Shown: positions 1 to 7,820 of the stretch, in pieces
How positions within the stretch are numbered: the first letter of the stretch is position 1
How the letters are laid out: each line of letters starts with the position of its first letter
From: an uncultured Oscillospiraceae bacterium
Lineage (GTDB): Bacteria > Bacillota > Clostridia > Oscillospirales > Oscillospiraceae
Assembly: GCA_934660965.1 (NCBI GenBank)
Contig: CAKUIM010000011.1
Location: forward strand, 1 to 64,000
Direction of reading: 5' to 3'
Length of the DNA: 64,000 bases
Notes under the pieces: model-generated
Told to the model about the DNA's origin: nothing
Seen by the model: only the letters and a program-made list of their open reading frames with translations
Databases searched by the model: none
Position numbers and translations under genes: made by a program

Positions 1-65
1 TGAAGCGCATTTACCAGGAATATGAAAGGGCCGCCAACCGGGCGCTTTCGCAGCAGACGCCGTAA
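1..65 (+). CDS. C-terminal end of an unidentified protein (partial)
   Basis: The open frame enters from before the window and stops at TAA 63-65. Its visible residues read KRIYQEYERAANRALSQQTP, a hydrophilic helical tail that I cannot assign to a family. The same 3' end, stop codon included, is repeated at 224-300, so this may be either the true gene end or one of two alternative ends. The gene lies upstream of pepQ on the same strand. Confidence 0.5.
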   Translation, partial: KRIYQEYERAANRALSQQTP

Positions 66-77
66 GGCGTCCGCGCC
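1..77. repeat. 77-bp direct repeat, copy 1
   Basis: Positions 1-77 are identical to 224-300. The unit covers the last 21 codons of the upstream gene, its TAA stop and 12 further bases. Copy 1 begins at the window edge, so the true repeat may be longer than 77 bp. Confidence 0.95.
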
Positions 78-223
78 AGATGGCGCGTAAAATTCGAAGC
101 GAAGCGCAGAATTTCCGCAAGGGCGGATTCATTCCGCCCGAGGATTAAAAATAAGGGGGCCCCCGACAAATGAAATTTGGCGGGGAGCAAGCGCGGGCAC
201 CCAGGCGGCAGACGCGCTGGAGA

Positions 224-300
224 TGAAGCGCATTTACCAGGAATATGAAAGGGCCGCCAACCGGGCGCTTTCGCAGCAGACGCCGTAAGGCGTCCGCGCC
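224..300. repeat. 77-bp direct repeat, copy 2 with duplicated gene 3' end
   Basis: This is an exact second copy of 1-77, offset by 223 bp. It again encodes the KRIYQEYERAANRALSQQTP tail with a stop at 286-288, and the same frame is open upstream to about 175. The 78-223 spacer holds the hairpins gggcgg-attcatt-ccgccc and gggggccccc and an AT-rich patch. No start codon with a ribosome binding site drives this copy, so it is probably an untranslated gene-end fragment. Confidence 0.9.
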
Positions 301-360
301 GGTCGCCGCGCACGGACAGAAATTATGTTTTGAGTTTACATAAAAAGGAGCTGCTTTGAA

Positions 361-1425
361 ATGAACCATTTTGAAAAGATTGCCCGTGAGCTTTCCGCCC
401 GCGGCCTGGACGCCATGCTTGTCACCTCCGCCCCCGGCGAGTTTTACGCCGCCGGCTTCCACGGCGAGGGCGCGGCGGTGGTCACCGCCGACAAGACCTG
501 GTACTACACCGACTCCCGCTACATCGAGGCTGCCCAGCAGCAGATCAGCGGCGCCCAGGTGGGCATGATCCGCACCGGCGAGACCTACCGGAGCCTGGTG
601 GAGGCCATCGTGCAGAAGGCCGGCATCCGCCGCATGGGCTTTGAGGACAACTACATGTCCGTGGCGGAGTTCGGGCTCTGGCGGGAGGGCGTGAGCGCCG
701 AGCTGGTGCCCGCCTCCGAGCTTCTCGAAACCCTGCGCATGGTCAAGGACGAGCACGAGCTTGCCGCCATGCGGGAGGCCCAGCGGGTGACGGACGAGGC
801 CTTTACCGAGATTTTGAACGACATCAAGCCGGGCGTCGCCGAGTGCGAGATCGCCGCGAAGCTGACCTACCTCATGGCCCGCAAGGGCGCGGAGCGCAAC
901 AGCTTCGACCCCATCGTGGCCTGTGGGGCCAACGGCTCCAAGCCCCACGCCGTGCCCGGAAAGGCCCTCATTGAGAAGGGGCAGTTTGTCACCATGGACT
1001 TTGGCTGCGTGGTGGGGGGCTACTGCTCCGACATGACCCGGACCATTGCCGTGGGCGAGCCCACGGAGGAGATGTGCTTTGTGTACGCCACCGTTTTGAA
1101 GGCCCAGCTGGCGGGCATCGCCGCGGCCCACGGCGGCGTCACCGGCGCCCAGATCCACAACATCGCCGCCCAGGTCATCGCGGACGCGGGCTATGGCGCC
1201 TATTTCGGCCACGGCTTCGGCCACTCCCTGGGCATCGAGATTCACGAGAATCCCCGCTTCAGCCCCCTGTGGGACAAGGTCATCCCCGCCGGGGCCTGCC
1301 TGTCTGCCGAGCCGGGCATTTACCTGCCCGGAAAATTCGGCGTGCGCATTGAGGACGTCATCATGCTCACCGAGGAGGGCTGCGTGGACATCACCCACTC
1401 CCCCAAGGAGCTCATCATCCTGTAA
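361..1425 (+). CDS. pepQ: Xaa-Pro aminopeptidase/dipeptidase (M24 family)
   Basis: This is a 354-residue cytosolic metallopeptidase of the pita-bread (M24B) fold that removes N-terminal residues next to proline. Residues 1-125 form the creatinase-like N-terminal domain and about 130-354 the catalytic domain. The five expected metal ligands are visible: D213 and D224 (MDFGCVVGGYCSDMTRT), H288 (HGFGHSLG), E317 (SAEPGIY) and E331 (VRIEDV). The ATG follows AAAGGAG at good spacing. In many Firmicutes this gene precedes efp, but here murI follows after 125 bp with its own promoter. Confidence 0.93.
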   Translation: MNHFEKIARELSARGLDAMLVTSAPGEFYAAGFHGEGAAVVTADKTWYYTDSRYIEAAQQQISGAQVGMIRTGETYRSLVEAIVQKAGIRRMGFEDNYMSVAEFGLWREGVSAELVPASELLETLRMVKDEHELAAMREAQRVTDEAFTEILNDIKPGVAECEIAAKLTYLMARKGAERNSFDPIVACGANGSKPHAVPGKALIEKGQFVTMDFGCVVGGYCSDMTRTIAVGEPTEEMCFVYATVLKAQLAGIAAAHGGVTGAQIHNIAAQVIADAGYGAYFGHGFGHSLGIEIHENPRFSPLWDKVIPAGACLSAEPGIYLPGKFGVRIEDVIMLTEEGCVDITHSPKELIIL

Positions 1426-1456
1426 ATAAGAAGCGGCGCTCCGGGGGAACTTTCCC

Positions 1457-1485
1457 TTGTTTTTCGGGGCACAATGGCATATAAT
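1457..1485 (+). promoter_or_regulatory. Sigma-A-type promoter for murI operon
   Basis: The -35 TTGTTT (1457-1462) and the consensus -10 TATAAT (1480-1485) are separated by 17 bp. They lie 65 bp upstream of murI, in the gap after pepQ. Confidence 0.75.
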
Positions 1486-1550
1486 ATTTTACCATCGGCC
1501 GGCGCTCACTCTTCGCGCCGGCGTGGAACGACCCTGCAAGGAGGCGCTTC

Positions 1551-2363
1551 ATGGACACACGGCCCATCGGCGTTTTTGATTCAGGCCTTGGCGGGCTGAC
1601 CGCCTTTCGGGAGCTTGCCCGGCTGATGCCCGGGGAGGAGCTCATCTATTTCGGCGACACCGGGCGGGTGCCCTATGGCGGCCGCTCCCGGGAGACGCTC
1701 ATCAAATACGCCCGGCAGGACGCGGCCTTTTTGGAGGGCTTCGGCCCCAAGGCCATCGTGGTGGCCTGCGGCACGGTGTCCACCACCGCGCTGCCGGTGC
1801 TGCGGGAGGAGTGCGCGGTGCCGGTGTTCGGCGTGGTAGAGCCGGCGGTGCGCGCGGCGGCGGAGTGCTCCAAAAGCGGGCGCATCGGCCTTATCGGCAC
1901 CAGCGCCACCATCCGCTCCGGCGCCTACGAGGCGCAGCTTTATGCCCTGCGGCCCGACGCCCGGGTGACGGCCCTTGCCTGCCCGCTGTTCGTCCCCCTG
2001 GTGGAGAACGGCCGCTTCCGCCCCGGCGACGCCGTGGTGGAGCAGGTGGCGGCGGAGTACCTGGCGCCCATGCGCTCGGCGGGGGTGGACACCCTCATCC
2101 TGGGCTGCACCCACTACCCGCTGCTGCGGGATGTGATCGGCGCGTACATGGGCGAGGGCGTAACCCTTGTGGACACCGGCGCGTGCTGCGCCCGGTTCGT
2201 CAAGGGCTGGCTGGAGAAAAACGGCCTGTGTGCCGACCGCGCCCACGGCGCCCACCGCTTCTATGTCAGCGACAGCACGGAAAATTTCGCCTCCCTGGCC
2301 GCCGTTTTCCTGGGCGAGAGCGTGTCGGGGGCTGTGGAGCAAATCAGCATTACCGGAGATTAA
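1551..2363 (+). CDS. murI: Glutamate racemase
   Basis: This 270-residue enzyme interconverts L- and D-glutamate and supplies D-Glu for peptidoglycan. The N-terminal GVFDSGLGGLTAF motif and the two catalytic cysteines are present: C73 (VVACGTVST) and C186 (LGCTHYP, with H188). The residue after the first cysteine is glycine, whereas the textbook MurI motif is Cys-Asn-Thr. The ATG follows AAGGAGG. It heads a cluster with a DUF1934 gene and argS. Confidence 0.93.
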   Translation: MDTRPIGVFDSGLGGLTAFRELARLMPGEELIYFGDTGRVPYGGRSRETLIKYARQDAAFLEGFGPKAIVVACGTVSTTALPVLREECAVPVFGVVEPAVRAAAECSKSGRIGLIGTSATIRSGAYEAQLYALRPDARVTALACPLFVPLVENGRFRPGDAVVEQVAAEYLAPMRSAGVDTLILGCTHYPLLRDVIGAYMGEGVTLVDTGACCARFVKGWLEKNGLCADRAHGAHRFYVSDSTENFASLAAVFLGESVSGAVEQISITGD

Positions 2364-2386
2364 AGAAGGGCGAAGAAGGACTTTTT

Positions 2387-2827
2387 ATGGAAGAAAATGT
2401 GATCATTTCCATCCGCGGCAGCCAGCTCTACGAGGGGCAGGAGGCGGATATGACCGAGCTTGTCACCGAGGGCGTGCTGCGCACCGCGCCGGGGGAGGGC
2501 TATACCATCACCTACCATGAAACGGAACTCACCGGCCTTGCGGGCACCACCACCAGCCTGCACATCGAGGGGCCGCGGGTGACGCTGCTGCGGGAGGGGA
2601 GCATCAACTCCCAGATGGTGTTCGAGGTGGGGCGCAAGCACCTTTCCATGTATGAGACCCCATATGGCTCCCTGGCCGTGGGGGTGGACACCCAGCGGCT
2701 GCACAACACCCTGGGCCCGGCGGGCGGGCGGCTGGAGATCAGCTATGCCATTGAGATCGACAACCTAATGGCCGGGAAGAGCCTTTTTGAGATGGACGTG
2801 AAGAAAAATCCCACGCTTCCCCAGTAA
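2387..2827 (+). CDS. DUF1934 (YwiB-like) beta-barrel protein
   Basis: This is a 146-residue cytosolic protein of the DUF1934/YwiB family, predicted to be a small lipocalin-like beta-barrel of unknown function. The start is ATG 2387, preceded by GAAGAAGGA; the longer open frame upstream of it is a shadow of murI. Alternating hydrophobic strands and the central LREGSINSQMVFEVG segment are characteristic. It sits 23 bp after murI and 27 bp before argS, and the family is commonly found next to argS in Firmicutes. Confidence 0.85.
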   Translation: MEENVIISIRGSQLYEGQEADMTELVTEGVLRTAPGEGYTITYHETELTGLAGTTTSLHIEGPRVTLLREGSINSQMVFEVGRKHLSMYETPYGSLAVGVDTQRLHNTLGPAGGRLEISYAIEIDNLMAGKSLFEMDVKKNPTLPQ

Positions 2828-2854
2828 TCGGCGGGGCGGGAAGGAGCTTAGAAG

Positions 2855-4606
2855 ATGTCGAGCAACATGATAAATGAGGCCCGGGAGCAGGTCTCCCGGC
2901 TGACCCAGAGCGCCTACGAGCGCGCGGCGGCCCAGGGCCTTCTGCCCGGCGGGCAGACCATTACCGGCACGGTGGAGGTGCCCAAGGACAGCCGCAACGG
3001 CGACTTTGCCTCCTCCTTCGCCATGGCGGGGGCCAAGGCGCTGCACATGGCACCCCGGGCCATCGCCCAGATTATTCTGGACAATCTGGAGCTGGCCGGC
3101 TCCTTCTTCGGGCGCGCGGAGATCGCCGGGCCCGGCTTTCTGAACTTTTTCTATGCCCCCGCCTGGTACGGCGCGGTGCTCTCCGCTGTGGAGTCAGACG
3201 GCCCGGCCTACGGCGGCAGCGACGAGGGCCGGGGCGAGCGGGTGATGGTGGAATTTGTCTCCGCAAACCCCACCGGCCCCATGCACATGGGCAACGCCCG
3301 GGGCGGCGTGCTGGGCGACACCCTGGCAAACATCCTCCGCCGGGACGGATACGACACCTGGAAGGAATTCTATGTCAACGACGCCGGCAACCAGATCGCC
3401 AAGTTTGCCCAGTCCATCAACGCCCGTTATATGCAGCTCATCCTGGGGGAGGAGAACTTTCCCTTCCCGGAGAAGGGCTATCAGGGGGACGACATCCGGG
3501 AGCTGGCCCGGGCCATCTACGATGCCCACGGCGAGAGCTGGAAGGACCGGCCGGAGGAGGAGCGCCTGGAGGCCATGGCCCAGTTCGGCCTTGCCGTCAA
3601 CATTCCCAAGATGAAGGCCGACCTTTTGAAGTACGGCATCGAGTACGACCAGTGGTTCTTTGAGTCGGAGCTCCATTCCTCCGGCTATGTGGCCGAGACG
3701 GTGGGGCTGCTCACCGAGAAGGGCTGGACCTATGAGAAGGACGGCGCCCTCTGGCTTGACACCACCGGCCTTCTCAAGGAGAAATACCTCCGGGAGGGCA
3801 AGAGCCGGGAGCAGGTGGACAAGCTGGACCTGAAGGACGACGTGCTGCGCCGGGCCAACGGCTTCTACACCTATTTTGCCGCCGACATCGCCTACCACCG
3901 CAACAAGTTTGAAAAGCGGGGCTTTGATAAGGTCATCAACGTCTGGGGCGCCGACCACCACGGCCATGTGGCCCGCCTCCAGGCGGCGCTGGACGGCCTG
4001 GGGCTGGACGGCTCCAACCGGCTTGTCATCGTGCTCATGCAGCTGGTCAACCTCCTGCAGGACGGAAAGCCCGTGCGGATGTCCAAGCGTACCGGCAAGG
4101 CCATCGCCCTCCACGACCTGCTCGACGACATCAGCGTGGACGCCGCCCGCTACTACTTCAATAACCGGGTGTCCACAAGCCCCCTGGACTTCGACCTGGA
4201 CCTGGCCGTCCGGCAGGACAGCGACAACCCGGTCTACTACGTCCAGTACGCCCACGCCCGCATCTGCTCCCTGGCGGCAAACCTGGCCGCCGACGGCTTT
4301 GCCGTGCCCGCGGCGGGGGAGGTGGACGCTGCGCTGCTCACCGCGCCGGAGGAGCGCGCCCTCATCAAGACACTGGCCGAGTACCCCGAGGAGATCCACC
4401 AGGCGGCCCGGGTGTATGACCCCAGCCGCATCAACCGCTACCTCACCGGCCTTGCCGGCGACTTCCACCGCTTCTACAACGCCTGCCGCATCAAGGGCGA
4501 GGAGCCGGCGCTGCTGCGCGCCCGGCTGAAGCTGGCGGACACCGTGCGCGCGGTGCTGGCAAACGGCCTGGGCCTTCTGGGTGTCTCCGCGCCGGAGAAA
4601 ATGTAA
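2855..4606 (+). CDS. argS: Arginyl-tRNA synthetase
   Basis: This 583-residue class I synthetase charges tRNA-Arg. It has an N-terminal additional (ArgS-N) domain at residues 1-105, the HIGH-type motif HMGN at 144-147 within SANPTGPMHMGNARGG, the KMSKS-type motif RMSKRTGKA at about 408-416, and a C-terminal DALR anticodon-binding domain at about 465-583. Length is normal for the family. The ATG is preceded by AAGGAGC. A strong terminator follows directly. Confidence 0.97.
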   Translation: MSSNMINEAREQVSRLTQSAYERAAAQGLLPGGQTITGTVEVPKDSRNGDFASSFAMAGAKALHMAPRAIAQIILDNLELAGSFFGRAEIAGPGFLNFFYAPAWYGAVLSAVESDGPAYGGSDEGRGERVMVEFVSANPTGPMHMGNARGGVLGDTLANILRRDGYDTWKEFYVNDAGNQIAKFAQSINARYMQLILGEENFPFPEKGYQGDDIRELARAIYDAHGESWKDRPEEERLEAMAQFGLAVNIPKMKADLLKYGIEYDQWFFESELHSSGYVAETVGLLTEKGWTYEKDGALWLDTTGLLKEKYLREGKSREQVDKLDLKDDVLRRANGFYTYFAADIAYHRNKFEKRGFDKVINVWGADHHGHVARLQAALDGLGLDGSNRLVIVLMQLVNLLQDGKPVRMSKRTGKAIALHDLLDDISVDAARYYFNNRVSTSPLDFDLDLAVRQDSDNPVYYVQYAHARICSLAANLAADGFAVPAAGEVDAALLTAPEERALIKTLAEYPEEIHQAARVYDPSRINRYLTGLAGDFHRFYNACRIKGEEPALLRARLKLADTVRAVLANGLGLLGVSAPEKM

Positions 4607-4617
4607 GAGCTTATGAA

Positions 4618-4654
4618 AAACCCTCGGCGCCTGCATGTGCAGGCGCCGGGGGTT
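4618..4654 (+). terminator. Hairpin terminator after argS
   Basis: A 15-bp stem of ccctcggcgcctgca pairs with tgcaggcgccgggggt across a very short loop. Only a short T-rich tail (gtttagtct) follows, so it is a moderately convincing intrinsic terminator. Confidence 0.7.
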
Positions 4655-4715
4655 TAGTCTGTCTGAAAATCGGGGGGGCGGCCAAAGGCGCTTGACGGAA
4701 CTATTATGAAGCGGT

Positions 4716-4760
4716 AAAAAAAGAAACCGCTGCTGGCATACCAGCGGCGGTTTTCTTTTT
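4716..4760 (-). terminator. Bidirectional terminator after rpmF
   Basis: The 12-bp stem aaccgctgctgg/ccagcggcggtt has a 4-nt loop and is flanked by A-rich and T-rich runs on both sides. It can therefore end both the minus-strand yceD-rpmF transcript and plus-strand read-through from argS. Confidence 0.85.
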
Positions 4761-4774
4761 AGCGTTTTGGGCAA

Positions 4775-4954
4775 TCACTTGCTCGCGGCGAGCTCCTTGC
4801 CGTTGTAGGTCATGCAGGATTTGCAGACGCGATGGGGCAGCCGGACAGCACCGCACTTGGGGCAGGTGTTCACACCGGGAGTCTCCAGCTTCCACACGGA
4901 GCTGCGGCGCTTGTTTCTGCGCTGCTTGGATACTTTACTCTTAGGGACGGCCAT
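4775..4954 (-). CDS. rpmF: 50S ribosomal protein L32
   Basis: This is a 59-residue basic ribosomal protein of the large subunit. The start MAVPKSKVSKQRRNKRR is the family signature. Cysteines 31, 34, 44 and 47 (CPKC and CKSC) form a zinc ribbon, so this is the zinc-binding C+ form. The start is ATG 4954 preceded by AAGGAGGTG. It lies 44 bp downstream of yceD, the conserved yceD-rpmF arrangement. Confidence 0.97.
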   Translation of the reverse strand: MAVPKSKVSKQRRNKRRSSVWKLETPGVNTCPKCGAVRLPHRVCKSCMTYNGKELAASK

Positions 4955-4998
4955 TTTGACACCTCCTTGTCGGTCAATGTCCGCAGACATGGTATTAC

Positions 4999-5505
4999 TT
5001 ATCCGTCGTCCTGCTCCAAAAGCTGGGCAAGCTTTGCAAGGCGGGGATCCACCTGACGCCTGCATTTGCAGGGCCCGGCGTTGAGATCCGCCCCGCAGCC
5101 GGGGCAGAGGCCCTTGCAGTCCTCGGAGCAGAGATTCTTTGTGTCCATGTTGAGGAGCCAGACCTCCCGCATCAGCTCGTCTGCATCCAGCAGGCCGTCA
5201 CGCCCGTAGAGGACGATGTCGTCGCTTTCGCCGTTTTCCAGCTCGTCCGACAGGAGCGTTTCAAACTCCACCGCCTTTTCCCGGGAAAATTCCTTCCCGC
5301 AGCGGTCGCATGAGAGCCGGAGCACGGAGGAGAGCCTGGAGCGGAGCAGCAATGCGCCGGCCATATTGCGCACCACCCCTTCCACATGGATGGGGGAGCG
5401 GAAGGGCGCTGCCCCGTTCCAGTCCACCCCGGACAAATCCATGTCCAGCGAAAAGGGAAGGGTCGCGCCCGGCTGGCGGGCAACCTGCTTGAGATCCAGC
5501 TTCAT
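4999..5505 (-). CDS. yceD: DUF177 (YceD) family protein
   Basis: This 168-residue YceD/DUF177 protein belongs to a family linked to large-subunit ribosome biogenesis and nearly always encoded upstream of rpmF, as here. A first cysteine pair is in SCDRCGKEF, and a C-terminal CPGCGADLNAGPCKC cluster suggests a bound metal. I chose ATG 5505 because GAGGTG sits at proper distance; the earlier in-frame ATG overlaps that ribosome binding site. A consensus promoter lies 30 bp upstream. Confidence 0.88.
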   Translation of the reverse strand: MKLDLKQVARQPGATLPFSLDMDLSGVDWNGAAPFRSPIHVEGVVRNMAGALLLRSRLSSVLRLSCDRCGKEFSREKAVEFETLLSDELENGESDDIVLYGRDGLLDADELMREVWLLNMDTKNLCSEDCKGLCPGCGADLNAGPCKCRRQVDPRLAKLAQLLEQDDG

Positions 5506-5534
5506 AGTACACCTCACATAATGGCACGAATGGT

Positions 5535-5563
5535 ATTATACTAAAGGATGGGGCCGATGTCAA
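5535..5563 (-). promoter_or_regulatory. Consensus promoter for yceD-rpmF
   Basis: On the minus strand a perfect TTGACA (5558-5563) and a perfect TATAAT (5535-5540) are separated by exactly 17 bp. Full consensus fits the high demand for a ribosomal protein. Confidence 0.9.
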
Positions 5564-5660
5564 ATGCTTTCTGATATTTTCTCTCTTTTTTCCGGGAGAA
5601 AACTGTGGTATACTGGGGCTGTCAGAAAAATTAGCCGCGCCGGGCGGGGGAGAGGCAGCC

Positions 5661-6668
5661 ATGAAGGAATTTGACATCGGGAAGAACGACGCCGGCCAGC
5701 GGCTGGACCGCTACCTTGCCAAGGCGGTGCCGCTGCTGCCGGCCCAGCTGGCCCAGAAATATATCCGCATCAAGCGCGTCAAGCGCAACGGCAGGGGCGC
5801 CCGGAGGGACGACCGGCTGTGCGTGGGGGATACCCTTCAATTATACATCAACGACGAGTTTTTTGAAACCCCCAGCCGGGAAAATGCGTTCCTCTCCGTG
5901 TTCAAGCCCCAGCTGGACATCGTCTATGAGGACGAGAACCTGCTGCTGGTGAACAAGCGCCCGGGCATGGTGGTCCACCCGGACGATCGCGAGCGGGTCA
6001 ACACCCTGGTCACCCACATCCAGGCGTACCTCTATCAGAAGAAGGAGTGGTCCCCCTACTGGGAGCACTCCTTTGCCCCGGCCCTGTGCAACCGCATCGA
6101 CCGCAATACCGGCGGCATCGTCATCGCGGCGAAAAATGCCGAGACGCTGCGGGTGATGAACCAGAAGGTGCGCGACCGGGAGGTGCGCAAGCTCTACCTG
6201 TGCGCCATCCACGGCCGGATGGAGCCGCCGGCGGGGCAGCTGCGCGGCTTCATCTTCAAGGACGAGGCCAGGGCCCAGGTAAAGGTCTTTGACCATCCGG
6301 TACCCGGGGGCAGAACGGCCATTACCGACTACCGCACCCTTACCCGGCGGGAGGGCCTTTCCTTGATGGAGTGTGACCTTATCACCGGGCGCACCCACCA
6401 GATCCGCGCCCAGTTCGCCGCCGCCGGTCACCCCCTGCTGGGGGACGGCAAGTACGGCCGGGAGCGGGACAACAAGGCCTATGGCCGCAGCTACCAGGCC
6501 CTTTATTCCTACAAGCTGCAATTTCGCTTTACCACCCCCGCCGGGCCGCTGGAGGCCCTCAACGGCCGGGAATGGTCGGTGGGCGGCATTGATTTTCTGG
6601 AGACCTATTTCCCCGGCTTCTCTCTGGAGCCGGGCGCAGAGGGCCCCCATGAGGAGGGACGGCAATGA
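5661..6668 (+). CDS. RluA-family 23S rRNA pseudouridine synthase
   Basis: This 335-residue protein has an N-terminal S4 RNA-binding domain (about 14-65) and an RluA catalytic domain (about 85-300). The catalytic aspartate is D147 in NRIDRNTGG, a variant of HRLDRDTSG. LITGRTHQIRAQFAAAGHPL is the second signature. It isomerises uridine in RNA, but the exact site cannot be told from sequence. A TATACT box at 5609-5614 is a likely -10. Its stop overlaps the start of the Rrf2 gene. Confidence 0.9.
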   Translation: MKEFDIGKNDAGQRLDRYLAKAVPLLPAQLAQKYIRIKRVKRNGRGARRDDRLCVGDTLQLYINDEFFETPSRENAFLSVFKPQLDIVYEDENLLLVNKRPGMVVHPDDRERVNTLVTHIQAYLYQKKEWSPYWEHSFAPALCNRIDRNTGGIVIAAKNAETLRVMNQKVRDREVRKLYLCAIHGRMEPPAGQLRGFIFKDEARAQVKVFDHPVPGGRTAITDYRTLTRREGLSLMECDLITGRTHQIRAQFAAAGHPLLGDGKYGRERDNKAYGRSYQALYSYKLQFRFTTPAGPLEALNGREWSVGGIDFLETYFPGFSLEPGAEGPHEEGRQ

Positions 6669-7090
6669 TTTCAACCAAGGGGCGCTACTCCATCCGCATC
6701 CTGCTGGATTTGGCGGAGCACGCCAATGGCGGCTTTATCCCCATGAAGGACGTGGCCCGGCGGCAGGATATTTCCCTGAAATACATCGGAAAGCTCATGC
6801 CGGCCCTCAAGGAGGCGGGGCTTATCCAGAGCAGCCACGGCCTGGGCGGCGGTTACCGCCTGACCCGGGAGCCGGACCAGTACACCCTCTGGGAGATTTT
6901 GTGCCTGGCCGAGGGGGACATGGCCCCGGTATCCTGCCTGCAGGAGGGGGCGGCCCCCTGCCCCCGGGCGGCCCAGTGCCGGACGCTGCCCGTGTGGGAG
7001 GGGTATCACCGCCTGACCCGGGACTATTTTTCCGGCATCACCCTGGCCGATTTGATGGATGCGCCCATGGCGGACAATTATGTGATCTGA
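6665..7090 (+). CDS. Rrf2-family transcriptional regulator with three cysteines
   Basis: This 141-residue Rrf2 protein has an N-terminal winged helix (1-70; MISTKGRYSIRILLDLA, recognition region ISLKYIGKLMPAL, wing GLGGGYRL). Cysteines C91, C99 and C105 resemble the Fe-S ligand set of IscR, although the first spacing is 7 rather than 5 residues. That suggests an iron-sulfur sensing regulator, whereas B. subtilis CymR lacks these cysteines. It overlaps the preceding gene by ATGA and is followed by a terminator. Its targets are unknown; cysK 2 kb away has a palindromic operator. Confidence 0.85.
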   Translation: MISTKGRYSIRILLDLAEHANGGFIPMKDVARRQDISLKYIGKLMPALKEAGLIQSSHGLGGGYRLTREPDQYTLWEILCLAEGDMAPVSCLQEGAAPCPRAAQCRTLPVWEGYHRLTRDYFSGITLADLMDAPMADNYVI

Positions 7091-7147
7091 GGCGCTGTGC
7101 GCAGCGGTGCAGGGGCGGACGCAGCCGTCCCTGCGGACAGCCGGAGA

Positions 7148-7188
7148 GAGCGATCGGGAAATTTTTTGAAATTTTCCGGTCGCTTTTT
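7148..7188 (+). terminator. Intrinsic terminator after the Rrf2 gene
   Basis: The stem agcgatcgggaaattt/gaaattttccggtcgct is about 16 bp with G-U pairs and runs straight into ttttt. It separates the rRNA-modification/Rrf2 transcript from the sigma factor gene. Confidence 0.85.
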
Positions 7189-7247
7189 GCATCCTTGTGC
7201 AATAAAACGCCTCTCCCGGGCATTAACTGGTTGAAGGACGTGAGACA

Positions 7248-7808
7248 ATGCTCCCATTTGCCGAAACGCAGAACGGAACTGAGAAAACGGAGGCCGCGGC
7301 GCTGGACCAGGCGATCCTGGCGGCGGCGTCGGGCAGCCGCGAGGCCATGGAGGAGATCTATCGGGCCGCCTGCGCGCACATATACGGCTTTGCCCTTTCC
7401 ATCCTGAAAAACCCTTATGACGCGCAGGATGTGCTCCACGACTGCTGCGTGGCGGCCTGGCAGGGGGCGGAGGAGTACCGGGCGCAGGGCAAGCCCCTTG
7501 CGTGGCTGCTGACCATCACCCGGAACCTGTGCCTGCAGCGGCTTCGGCAGCGCCGGAGAACGGCGGAGCTGTCCATGGAGGACTGGGAGCGCGCCCTTGC
7601 CGACCGGTCGGGCCTGACGGCGGAGGACAAAAGCGTTTTGGCGGCCTGCATGGAGCGGCTTTCCGACGAGGAGCGGCAGATTGTGACGCTCCATGCCCTC
7701 TCCGGCTTCCGCCACCGGGAGATTGCGGCGCTGCTGGAGCTGCCGCTGCCCACGGTCCTTTCAAAGTACAGCAGGGCGCTGAAAAAGCTCAAAGAGTATC
7801 TGCAATAG
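7248..7808 (+). CDS. ECF-type RNA polymerase sigma factor
   Basis: This 186-residue sigma-70-like factor has region 2 at about 25-95 (IYGFALSILKNPYDAQDVLHDC, then AWLLTITRNLCLQRLRQRRR) and region 4 at about 130-180 (RLSDEERQIVTLHALSGF with a helix-turn-helix). Regions 1 and 3 are absent, as in ECF sigma factors. The next gene, 12 bp downstream, encodes an RsgI-like membrane protein, so the pair looks like a sigma/anti-sigma unit. I found no clear promoter of its own. Confidence 0.88.
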   Translation: MLPFAETQNGTEKTEAAALDQAILAAASGSREAMEEIYRAACAHIYGFALSILKNPYDAQDVLHDCCVAAWQGAEEYRAQGKPLAWLLTITRNLCLQRLRQRRRTAELSMEDWERALADRSGLTAEDKSVLAACMERLSDEERQIVTLHALSGFRHREIAALLELPLPTVLSKYSRALKKLKEYLQ

Positions 7809-7820
7809 GAGGAAACTGCC

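Noticed and set aside
3194..4774. A 526-codon minus-strand open frame
   Set aside because: It lies antisense to argS, whose motifs are all intact. The composition is not protein-like.
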